A DNA stretch of 64,000 nucleotides from NCBI GenBank assembly GCA_022605405.1, contig JABYQQ010000019.1, forward strand, positions 186,001-250,000. Direction: 5' to 3'. Made by a program: the position numbers and the translations under genes. The stretch's first letter is position 1. Every line of letters starts with the position of its first letter. This DNA is from Earliella scabrosa (lineage: Eukaryota; Basidiomycota; Agaricomycetes; Polyporales; Polyporaceae). A model generated the notes under the pieces. That model ran no database searches and was not told the origin of the DNA. It saw nothing but the letters and a program-made list of their open reading frames with translations. Below are positions 47,755-57,900 of the stretch, one piece after another.

Positions 47755-49165
47755 CCTCCGTCTTCTCTGCCGCTTTCACAGAGGCCAGCTGTTCCTGCAG
47801 CTGCTTCATCTTGGCCTCCATCTGCTTCAACTGAGCGGCAGAGATTTTCTTGGCCTTGCAGTTGCATGCAATGTGCCCTGGCTTCCCGCACTTGAAGCAC
47901 GTGCGGGTCTCCGTTTGCTGGTCGGTGCTTGTACCAGCGACCTGTTCCTTGGCCTTCCCTTTGAAGGGACGGAACTTGCTGGCCTCAATGGATGCGAGGC
48001 CTTGGCTGATCTCGAGGGCCTCCTTCTGCATCTTGGCAAAGGTCGAGACATCACGCCCACTGGTGATGAGGGTGGTGCGCAACTGCTTGGGAAGGCCATC
48101 TCGGTAGCGCATGCGCTTGTCCTCCTCTCCAAGGCCTGTCCGAGCGGCAACTGCGGTGAACTTGGCCGTCCACTCCTTGACGGTGGCCATCTTGGGATGC
48201 TGGGCCCCTCGATTGAGCTGCCGGAGTTCTTCGTAGGCTGAGGTCTTGTCGTCGACCACACAGAAGTGGGCTTTGAAGTCTGTTTCGAAGGCCGCGAAGT
48301 CGGCCCAGCAGGGCTGAGAGCCCCCCAGCTGCGCGTAGTAGGGCAGAGCCCAGACTGCCGCATCGTCCTTGAGAAAGCCCAGAATCATCTGGAACTTCAG
48401 GTCATTCGTGACTGCGGTGGGGAGGTTGTCGAAGAACACCTTTGATCGCGAGAGGAAGGCGAGAGCGGCGATGGGATCCTTGCCATGGTACGGCTCCGGA
48501 GCCAGTAGCTTGACCAGAGAGTCAGGGATGGTAGTGGAGCCCGACATGGTGGAGGTTTGGGAGGTTTGGGCGGGTGCAGCTACCTGTGTGACGGCTGGTA
48601 CAGGTTGTGCGACCTGTGGCGTGGGTTGAGCAACCTGCAGCGGAGGCTGCATTGTGGTGGGTGAGGGGGGACGTTCAGATCGAACGGGTTTGGCAGGCAG
48701 GGAGTTGAGAATGACAGTGGTTGCGGGCTCTTCAGTGGTCCGACTTGGTCCTGCAACTGCTGTGGTTGGGGCCGGGGAGGATGCGCGCCGCTCTTGTAAG
48801 CGTTGGGCAACAAGCGCAACTCCAGAAAGGACAGTGGTAGGGGTAGGAGGAGTGTTGGCGCGACTGGGAACACGACTGGGTGGACGAGAGGTGGTGCGGG
48901 TGACGGGTTGTGTTATCGGGAGGCCAAAGATTGGCCGGATAACGTTGGTGTTATGCTCGGTGCACCTCTCTAGTTCGTGTTCTGCAAGGGTCTGTTGGGG
49001 TGCTGCCTTGCCGCGGTTCGGGCACGGTTGATTGCCACAGACCTTAAAGATCTTTTCAGCGCTGGACCAATGAACGTCGCGCTGCTCCCCTGGGTGGTAC
49101 GCGTGGAGGAGTCCCCGGCAAGCCACGATGAAGTGAGAGAGGGGAAGAGAGGTGTGCGCGCCCAA
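47747..49165 (-). CDS. gag: Gypsy gag (capsid and CCHC zinc knuckle)
   Basis: Open from 49165 to 47747. The open frame begins without an ATG; the first ATGs in it are at 48654 (MQPPLQV) and 48548 (MSGSTTIPDSL). The upstream part (KIFKVCGNQPCPNRG..) still looks protein-like, so the true start is uncertain. A Pro/Thr/Gln-rich linker precedes a capsid-like domain (PYHGKDPIAALAFL, DFKAHF, FTAVAARTG). A zinc knuckle CFKCGKPGHIACNC and a Lys/Gln-rich coiled tail follow. The stop overlaps pol; see the frameshift site. Confidence 0.85.
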   Translation of the reverse strand: MGAHTSLPLSHFIVACRGLLHAYHPGEQRDVHWSSAEKIFKVCGNQPCPNRGKAAPQQTLAEHELERCTEHNTNVIRPIFGLPITQPVTRTTSRPPSRVPSRANTPPTPTTVLSGVALVAQRLQERRASSPAPTTAVAGPSRTTEEPATTVILNSLPAKPVRSERPPSPTTMQPPLQVAQPTPQVAQPVPAVTQVAAPAQTSQTSTMSGSTTIPDSLVKLLAPEPYHGKDPIAALAFLSRSKVFFDNLPTAVTNDLKFQMILGFLKDDAAVWALPYYAQLGGSQPCWADFAAFETDFKAHFCVVDDKTSAYEELRQLNRGAQHPKMATVKEWTAKFTAVAARTGLGEEDKRMRYRDGLPKQLRTTLITSGRDVSTFAKMQKEALEISQGLASIEASKFRPFKGKAKEQVAGTSTDQQTETRTCFKCGKPGHIACNCKAKKISAAQLKQMEAKMKQLQEQLASVKAAEKTEDF

Positions 49166-49425
49166 GTATCGTACGAGAAACTAGCAAAGTAAAAGAGGTA
49201 GGTAAGGAGGGTCCACACGGTTGTCCTCCGTTCCTAAGGTGTTAAGCACCCCGGATACAACAGCTGGCGGGCGCAAGTGCGTGGCCTGGCTGAGGGATAC
49301 TTGAAAACCCGGATGCCTCTCGAGCACAAAAGGTTCACAATGCTAGTTACTAGAGACCGTGGTATGTATCGTAGGGCGTGCGTTACCTCAGAGGGAGTGT
49401 GAGTTACACGCCGGCGCTCGCAAGG

Positions 49426-49436
49426 AGTTTCGACCT
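49426..49436 (-). other. Gypsy primer-binding site, self-priming type
   Basis: Two bases inside the 5' LTR the element reads AGGTCGAAACT. This 11-mer is exactly complementary to AGTTTCGACCT in the LTR (49613-49623), which lies 33 nt after a TATAAA (plus-strand TTTATA 49651-49656). It would therefore be the first 11 nt of the transcript. This matches the self-priming arrangement known for Tf1. Confidence 0.65.
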
Positions 49437-49438
49437 AA

Positions 49439-49885
49439 TGTCGCGACCTGGGGTCAAGCGAGACGAGGAGGGAACGACGAGGCGAGCGAGGGCGTCCGAC
49501 GAGCGCTTGTGCAGTGAGAGTGGAGCAAGGCTCGACATGCAGGGCTGGAGACAAGTTGTATTGAGCGAAGTATCTACAAGTCAAATACAAGTGAGGCTTA
49601 CCTGGAGACAAGAGGTCGAAACTGAGGTCTCCAGGTAGCGAGTGCTAGGGTTTATATCTACGGTTAGAACAATAGCGCTTGGAGAACAATAGAACAATAG
49701 AGTGACGGAACAATGGAGGAGATACAATGGTATGACGACAATTGTGTCCGGAACAAAGGAAAAGAAACAAAAGGGGCTCTGGAATCTGGAAGTACAATGG
49801 TAATAGCGAACAATGGAAACAGTGAACGGTCGTGAACGGTGGTTAGTTGGGCGCTTCCCTAGGCGCTGAGGGACCGTTTGTGACA
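49439..49885 (-). repeat. Gypsy 5' LTR
   Basis: 447 bp with TATAAA at complement 49656-49651 and a predicted transcription start near 49623. Its outer edge abuts the RNase H coding of Copia-A. Confidence 0.9.
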
Positions 49886-52800
49886 TGATCCGACACAGCC
49901 AGATCGCCTTCTTCGCAGCGTGCGTGGCCGCGACGTACTCGGACTCCGCAGTCGAGAGCGTGACGAGCTCCTGTTTCTTCGACGCCCAAGACACAGCTCT
50001 GCCGTCGACCAGAAAGACGTAGCCAGTGATAGTGTGACGGTGATCCTGAGACACGCCGTCCGCATCGACGAACCCCTCGAGGCCTTTGCGATCACCTCCG
50101 TAGACAAGTGAGAGGGTCTTCGTACCGATGAGGTACAGGAAGACATGGCGTACGGCCTCCCAATGGGTCCAGCCCAGGTTGTGCGAGAATTCAGCGAGGG
50201 TCGAGACTGCGAATGCGATGTCTGGGCGCGTTCCCATGGCCGCGTACATGAGCAATCCGATCGCCTCTTTGTACGGCACACGGCGCATGCGCGCGACATC
50301 CGCAGCGCTCTCCAGGCATTGAGACTTCAGGAGTTGGACATTCGGGTCCATAGGCGTGGAGACAGGCTTTGCATCGTCGAAGTTGTAGCACGTGAGAATG
50401 GAGTCGATGTAGGCGTGCTGGGAGAGGGCGACGGTGCGATTCTCGAGATCCCGCGAGATCTTGATCCCGAGTAGCCACGAGACGGGTCCGAGATCGGTCA
50501 TTTTGTACCGCTCGCTGATCTGCTGCTTGTAGAGCTTCAACAGCTTGCGAGAGCTCCTGGTGATGAGGCAGTTGTCGACGTGGATGACGAGTATGACAAT
50601 GTGGAAGTTGGCGTGGACGAAGAACACACCGTAATCTGCCTCGGCCCGTTGGAAACCCAAGTCAGCGAGGGTGGCACAAAGCGTATTGTACCATTTGCGG
50701 CCGCCCTGCTTCAGTCCGTACAACACCTTCCTCAGCTTCAACACGTAGACCTTCTTATCTGCAAATGCGTGGTCCGGTGGCTGCTTGATGTAAACATTTT
50801 CGTCGAGCTTGGAATTGAGGTAGGCAGCAGTGAAGTCGAACGAGTCGGCGGGCCAGTTGTTGTGTGCAGCAATAGCAAGAACGAGGCGGAAAGAGGAAAG
50901 TTTGGCGACAGGAGCAAAGGTTTCGAAGTAATCAACGCCGTAGACTTGCGTGAAGCCACAAGCGACGAGGCGGGCCTTGTACTTCTCGATCTCGCCGACT
51001 GTGTTCTTCTTGATACGCAAGACCCACTTGGAGTCGACGACGTTGTGGGAGGGAGGACGCTCGACGAGGTCCCATGTTCCGTTGGCCACCAGATCTTCGA
51101 GCTCCACTTGAATAGCCTCCTGCCACTTCAGCCAGTCCGGGCGCTTCTTTGCCTCTTGGTACATCGGCTCGATGCATTCGGCCTCTCCCATTGCTGCCGC
51201 CATTGCCAGCTCAACAACCTCGTCATCCGTCACAAACACGTTCACTGTCACGGTCTCCTCCTCGTCCACCTCCTCCACGGTCACCGGGTTCTTCGTCCCC
51301 TCCTGCAACCCCTTTGGGATCACAGGGTCGTGCGCGCGTCCAGTCGCGCTCCCTACACCGCTGCGAAGATCCTGCAAGTATCGACTCTCCTTGCGAAGAT
51401 GTTTCAACCAACTTTCCTCCGGCCTCTCGAAGTGCTCGCCAAGAACGTTGGGCGCGTTTTCACGCTGCGGCTCGGGCACGTTCAGCGTCGCAACAGCAGG
51501 CACGGGTGCGGTGGATGACGTGGGTGCGACAGATGTCGTTGACGGTGAGGGTGTAGGCTCGACATGGTGAGTTTCCTTCTTTTCCTCCCCCTCGAGCTGA
51601 ACCTCGATGTCGTTCAAGTCGCTCAGGAACTTGACGCTGCGCTCGACTGTGACGGAGCGACGGTCGGGCCAGTAGATGCGGTGAGTGTTGGATTCTTCAT
51701 CGAAGCAAACCCATCGACCGGTCACTGCACGCTCGGAGAGCTTTGAGCCGCCGGGGGAGTGCACGCGAACTTCGCAACCCCACAGGTGGAGGTGAGCGAC
51801 GTTGGGCTTCCTCCCCCAGAAGACCTCGTACGGCGTCTTGCTGTCGAGCGCGGACGTGGGTGTTATGTTCTTGAAATAGACAGCGTGGTGGGCAGCCTCG
51901 CCCCAGAGGGAGTCGGGAGGCCGCTCTCGTGTAGCATGGCGCGCACTTTTTCCAAAGATTGTGCGCCAGCCGCGCTCGCTGACGCCGTTGTACTCCGGTG
52001 TGTCGTGCGCCGTGAGCTTGCGAATGGTGCCGTCGTCGTTCAGCAGCTTGGTGAACTCGTTGCTGAGGTACTCGCCTCCCCGGTCTGAGTGAAGACATTT
52101 GATATGTGCACCCTTCTGAGTAAGATAGAACGCGCGAACCTTGCGGTAGGAGCCCAGGGTCTCGTCCTTCATGCGCATGAGCTCCAGGCGCGTGAAGCGG
52201 CTGTAGTCGTCTGTGAAGGACGATGCGTAACGGTGTCCACCTAGAGTCTGGGTCGGAGCGGGGCCCCAGACGTCGGAATGGATCTCGTCTTCGATCTCTG
52301 CAGCACAATGCCTGATGCGTTCCTTTGAAATAGATTTCCGTGTCATTCGTCCGGCCTCGCACGACTCGCAAGATTCCACCTCGGTGCTCGGATCAAGCTC
52401 AACGCCTTCAACAACACCCTTCTCGACCATCGTGCGCGCGGTCTCCGGGGCGATGTGACTGTATGTGCGATGCAACTCGTCAAGAGTCATCGTACGCGGC
52501 TCGTCAGCAGCCGGAGCCTCCTCGACAGGCGCGGCGACCTCTGGAGCGGGAACGGAGATGCGGTAGAGGCCATTGGTCTTGGGGATTTCGGCGACGAGGC
52601 TCCCGAACAGGTTCAAGATGCGACAGACCCCGCCCGTGAACTGGACAACGGAGCCGGTTGCTGTAATACGACCGATGGAGACGAGAGTCACGCCCATCGT
52701 GGGCGCATGGAGGACATCATGCAGAAAGACGCGCGTGGTGCTGTTTGCATTGGGCAGTTTAATGAATATGTCGCCTTTGCCGACGGCCTGGAAGATGCTT

Positions 52801-53818
52801 CGGTTGGCAGCGTGGATGGGCTTCGACCCAATGGGCGTGTACGACATGAAACGATGGCGATGAGGGGACATGTGGCGTGTGGCACCGGAGTCGAAGAGGA
52901 TGATCTCGTCCGCAACAGATGGATCGTTCGCGAGCATCGCACTGGTCGATTCAAGAACCTCGTTGTCGTGCTCCCCTTCGGACTCCTCATCCGATTCATC
53001 ATCAAAATCCGACATGTGCGCGATATCATCCGAAGCGACACTCGACTCCGGAGTGATGGGCTCAAGAGGAGGCATGCCTTCGCCGTCTGTGTCGTTGTCG
53101 AAAGCCGGACCAAAAGCGCGCGGCGTGTAGACGAGCCACGCGGCCTCTGTCTTCTCGGCCTTCTCCTCCTTAGGCTTCCCCGCCACCGCCATCTCCTTCC
53201 CCGCTTTCTTCTTTGGGTACTTGTCCTTCGGCGTGTCTGGGTGCGCTCCTCCCCCTGGCCCTCGGCATTCACAGCCGAAGTGCCCCTTCTTTCTGCAATT
53301 GTAGCACTCGCCCTTCCGCTTCGGTTTCGACTGGCCGCCCTTGTCGTTGGCCAAGAACGCGGCGTCGTTCACGTCCTCCGTACGGCCAGGCTTCGAACAG
53401 AGCTGGCAGAGCTCATACTGCTCGACAAGCTTCTCGATGAGCTCGTCGGGCGTCGTGACGCGGTAGGAGACTGCGGAGAGGAAAGGGTCGTAGGAGGACG
53501 GCATGGAGCCGTACACGATCGCGTAGAAGTCGTCGTCGTCAGGGGGATGGCCCATCGCCGCAAGCGTCTCGCGCATGTTCCGCAGCTTCTCAAGATGAGC
53601 GCGGACGTCGTCCTTGTCTTGGAGTCGTCGCCACAGATCGACGGAGACCATGCACGACTTCTTCTCGAACTCCTTGCCGATCGCCTCCCAGATCGCGAAG
53701 GCGGTCGCGTGGTGTTTGACTTTCATGAAGAGGGAGTCCAGGATCGTGCTCGCGATAAGCTGCTTCACCGTGGCTTCGCCCTTGCGCCACTCGGCGAGGG
53801 CAGTCTTGTACTTCTCCA
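49886..53818 (-). pseudogene. Copia-A gag-pol, main part (3' truncated)
   Basis: It continues from 60354-60662 after Copia-B is removed, and is uninterrupted by stops until it meets the Gypsy LTR. Order: gag capsid (LIASTILDSLFMKVKHH, VSVDLWRRLQD), zinc knuckle CYNCRKKGHFGCEC, protease FDSGATRHMSP, and integrase HHCC (ESCESC) with D,D,E (HSDVWGP, HSDRGGEYL, YNGVSERGW). Then come reverse transcriptase (FAPVAKLSSFRLVLAIAA, YGLKQGGRKW) and RNase H (VDADGVSQDHRHTITGY, STAESEYVAATHAAKKAIWL). The order IN before RT defines Ty1/Copia. The usual RT motif YVDD reads HVDN (50571-50582). The final RNase H segment and 3' LTR are missing, so the copy cannot transpose by itself. Confidence 0.85.
53814..53818. 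other. Target-site duplication of Copia-B, left
   Basis: CTCCA, identical to 60354-60358, flanks the Copia-B LTRs. Confidence 0.9.
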
Positions 53819-54398
53819 TGTTGAACTTAGGGTTATCCGGCACTGTCCGGACCGATATGTCCCCATATGGACTTGTGGCTATGCGTTCACATGACGCACA
53901 GCATGGGCTATGCTTCTTCATTACTATATATAGATAACTCTGCATCTGTACGATAGTTCTTTCTTTCCGGACTTTACCTCTACGTACCAGTGCGTTCTAC
54001 GATGTTCCGGATAGTTCCAGACCTTATGTCTGACTCAGACTTGGTGCTCATCCTCGCGTCATACTGACTCATCCTCGCACCATAGCCTCGTATGCCTCTT
54101 ACTCATCGTCTTGTGGCTAACATGTGACTGCTTTCTACGCTTACTCAGCTACCTTCCCTACGTCTATATAAGCAGCTCACATTTCGCCTCTGCTCTTCAG
54201 TCGTTCGCTCACTGACTGAAGAGTAAGTCTCATACATACATATGCTCTCTACTTACTCACTGACTAAGTACTTGTAGTCTCTCTCTGTTCGACTTACAGG
54301 TACTTATCTATGCAATATAGTCGTTCGCTCACTGACTGAAGATCTCTCTCTGTTCGACTTACAGTCGGCTCCCAGCCTTCCAGGTCTGAAGTTCATCA
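53819..54398 (+). repeat. Copia-B 5' LTR
   Basis: 580 bp. TATATAAG at 54165-54172 is a probable TATA box. The segment GTCGTTCGCTCACTGACTGA occurs twice, about 118 bp apart, as does CTCTCTCTGTTCGACTTACAG. Confidence 0.95.
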
Positions 54399-54415
54399 GG
54401 TTATGAGCCCTGCGC
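54399..54415 (+). other. Copia-B primer-binding site (initiator tRNA-Met, internal)
   Basis: GGTTATGAGCCCTGCGC follows the LTR without a gap. It is complementary to the anticodon stem-loop of eukaryotic initiator tRNA-Met (anticodon CAU within GGGCTCATAACC), as used by Copia-type elements primed by a tRNA half-molecule. Confidence 0.75.
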
Positions 54416-54920
54416 TCTGACCGGTTGCTACTTCGTCGACATCTTCGTGCGCACACCTCTCTCTTCGTCGACTCTCTGCCCGTGCTCCCTCCATCTTTCC
54501 TCACCTCTTGACTGTGCCCGCCGACACTGCTGCCAGGGGGACATTCCTGCGCTCGTGACGCAGCCCTGAGCGCTTTTGTTTAGTTGTCGCGTAGCTAAGT
54601 ACTGTTGTACAGCCTGTTGTGCTCTCGAGGCATTTGGGCTTTCAGGTATCCCTCTGCCAGGCCACGCACTTGCGCCCGCCAGCAGTTGTATCCGGGGTGC
54701 TTATCACCTTTGGAGACGGAGGACAACCGTGTGGACCCTCCTTACCGTACCCTTTGCTCTCGTATAGCTACTATAGTCTTTCGGGGCACAGTTGGCAACT
54801 TCTATCCAGATTGTCGGGATCTCCAGCTTCCTGACTCTCTTGGCTCGCCTCAATAGGTGTTCCCCATCTACCGTTTCGCACGTGGCATCGTCAATCATCG
54901 CACCCTTCTAGACCACAGTT

Positions 54921-57900
54921 TTGGAGCCGACACCAGCATCTCCTCCCTCTGAGGCGGAAGTCGAGGATCTGATTGACTCCCAGTCGTCGTCTGACTCCTC
55001 TGACTACAAACCCACCGTCGACTCTTGTCAGGAACTTCCACACGTTCTCGACGAGGAATACCCTGCCGATTCTCATCTCCATCCGGAGGACGGCTTCTGG
55101 TACAACTGTCACCGGAGTCCTTGTCCTCATCGGTACAACGGGGTTCCCGTTCAACCCGAAGATTATCCTGACACATTCAAGTGGGCTTTCCCCTCTCCTG
55201 ACCAAGAGGATTTCCTTGCTGGAGTCAACACTGCCCTTCCAGTCGCATCAGACACACCCTATACCACTCCTCTCCCTTTCATCGTCCTAATCCCTCCTAC
55301 TCCGGAGGTTATCCCTGAGCCAATCGAGACTCTCCCTCCTCCTCTTGTCGAGTTACCTCCTCCTATCGCAACACCGCTTTCACCGGTCACACCGGTAACA
55401 ACATCCGTAGACTTCTCGGAGGACTATCTCGACTCATCGCACTTTCTCTTATCAATCATGGGAGACGTCAAGCTCGACTCTATCCCTTCCCTTTCGTCGG
55501 CGAACCAGTACACCGACTGGTCTGCCAAGATGAAGGGCTACTTCATCTTCATGGGCTGTTGGGACGTCGTCAACGGCAAGACCAAACGTCCGACTGCTGC
55601 TGACAAGCAGGAGTCCTGGGACAAGCTCGACGGGCAGGCTCGCGGCATGATGTACATGCGGGTCGCTCAGAGCTTCCATTACATCCTCGATGCGGAAATT
55701 CTCGACACCGTTACAACCAGTGGGTCCTCTACCACTACATCTCGGGAACAGACCGCAGCAGACATGTGGAAGTCCCTGAAGGACAAGTTTGGCACGCCGA
55801 ACAGTGCTCACGTCTGGGGACAGTTCGAGACCCTTGTGGCTGAACCTCGGATGAACGAGCAGAAGTCCCTGCAGGATCAGATGATGCGTATCGTCAACCG
55901 CATGGATGACATTACCAAGAACAAGGTGACGCTCTCTGCCCAGATGAAGGCCCTCCTCCTTCTGTCGAAGATTCCGGAGTCTTATCGGTCTATGATCTCT
56001 GCGCTCATGGCGACCATCGACGTCGACAAGGTCACTGTCGAGGACATCATGTCCAAGACCTTGGCCGAGGAGTCGCTGCGCAAGGCCGGACAATCTGCAA
56101 ACCGGGTCTCGCAGACCAAGCCTAAGCCTAAGGGTCCTTGCTCTCACTGCGGTGGCTCTAATCATCATGAGTCTAACTGCTGGGACAAGCATCCCGAGAA
56201 GAAGCCCAAGGGCAAAGGCAAGGGAAAGGGAAAGGCGAAGGACAAGGATAAGGACAAGGACAAAGGGAATAACAAGGACAATCAGCCCCATGCGCATACC
56301 GTCGTCGAGTCTCAGTCTGTAAATGTAGTCGCGTCGTCTAACATTGTTGGTTCTTTCTACCCCGAGGCCCTCGTTGCCTCTAGTGAGAACTGGACTGCAT
56401 GGCTGATGGACTCAGGTGCCTCTCAACACATCACGGGCGACCTAAGTGACTTCTCCGAGTATCAGCCGTTTGATACGCCCATCAGCTTCAATACTGCTGA
56501 TGCGAGCAACATGATCCTTGCTCTCGGGAAGGGCACGGTCCGTGGTAACACTTGGGTTGATGGTGACAAAGTTCCGATCACACTCACCCATGTGTACTAC
56601 ATCCCGAAGTTGAGAGGTCGTATCTTCTCGACAGGCACCATTGAGCGCAACGGGTACTCCCTTGTCCAAGGAGATGGGAAGATGTGCATCTTTGACAAGC
56701 TGCCAGAAGGCGCTGTCAAATTTGGTTCGACGATTCGAATCAAGGGTCGCAAGATCCTTGAAGCGGAGTACAACGTCCTGAGCAATATCTACTGGGCTAA
56801 GCTCGAACTTCACAATGGCCAGCGAGTTCATCTTAACGTCAGCCGTTTTCGTACCTTGCATCGTCGCTTTGGTCATCTCGGCAAGGACGCGCTGCGCCAT
56901 CTCCCGAAGAACGTCCGAGGGGTTGATTCTGTTGATTCCCCTGAAGACGAAGATGAACCGTGTGAGGGATGTGCCTGGGGCAAATCCACTCGACTCCCCT
57001 TCCCGCCTTCTGATAAGCGTGCTACGGAACCACTCGAGCTCGTTCACACCGATCTTGATGGCCCGATGCGCACACAAGCTATCGGAGGTTACAAGTATTT
57101 CGCCGGTTTCATTGATGACTACTCTGGACTCGCCCGTGCTTACTACCTTAAGTCGAAGTCGGATGCGTTCCAAGCGTTCCTCGACTACAAGGCGTGGGCT
57201 GAGACCCAGACCGGTCGAAAGATCAAGAAGGTCCGCTCGGACCGAGGGGAAGAATACACTTCTACCGAGTTCTCTGAGCTTCTTCGTTCGCACGGGATCG
57301 AGCACCAGAAGACTATGCCTGGCTCTCCGCAGCAGAATGGACGCGCTGAGCGCTGGAACCGTACTATCGTCGAAAAAGCCATGGCCATGCTCCATCAGGC
57401 AGGTCTTAGTCACGGTTTTTGGCAACTCGCCGTTGATGCAGCCGTTCATATCTACAATCGTCAACCGATGCGTCGACACAAATGGCAATGCCCCATCACC
57501 AAGTGGGACGGAACCGTTCCGGACGTCTCCTACTTCCGAGTGTTTGGGTGCAAAGCCTTTGTACACGTGCAGAAGGCAAAGCGCGAAGGGAAACTCGACA
57601 AGAAGGCTGTCGAGATGATCTTCGTGGGGTATGAGTCTGGTTCCAAGGGGTATAAGTTTTGGAATCCAGCCAACCGCTCTATCGTAGTGTCTCGCGATGT
57701 GACATTCGATGAAGAGTCTTTCCCTGCTCGTAAACTCCCCGGCAATCATCCTGTTACCCCGGATGACCATCCGTTCCCAGATGATCAGTCTGATAAGGCT
57801 TCTGAAGCTGATGTCGACGGTCATGAGGACGACCTCCATCCCGAGATTGTTCCTGAACTCCCAGATCTACCACCTGACCCTCCAGCGGATGCTCAGCCAC

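Larger units (their letters stand above)
43489..49885 (-). mobile_element. Complete chromodomain Gypsy (Ty3) LTR retrotransposon
   Basis: A 6397-bp minus-strand element: 5' LTR 49439-49885, priming site 49426-49436, gag, overlapping pol with chromodomain, polypurine tract and 3' LTR 43489-43935. The LTRs are both 447 bp and begin TGTCAC / end GCGACA in element orientation. I see only about three differences between them, so insertion is recent. The five bases flanking it (CCGCG left, TGATC right) do not match, so no target duplication remains. The chromodomain and domain order place it among the chromoviruses. Confidence 0.9.

Noticed and set aside
52455..53894. 479-codon plus-strand ORF over Copia-A
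   Set aside because: Antisense shadow of the Copia-A gag and protease; no independent motifs.
56442..57839. 465-codon minus-strand ORF over Copia-B
   Set aside because: Antisense shadow of the Copia-B integrase region.
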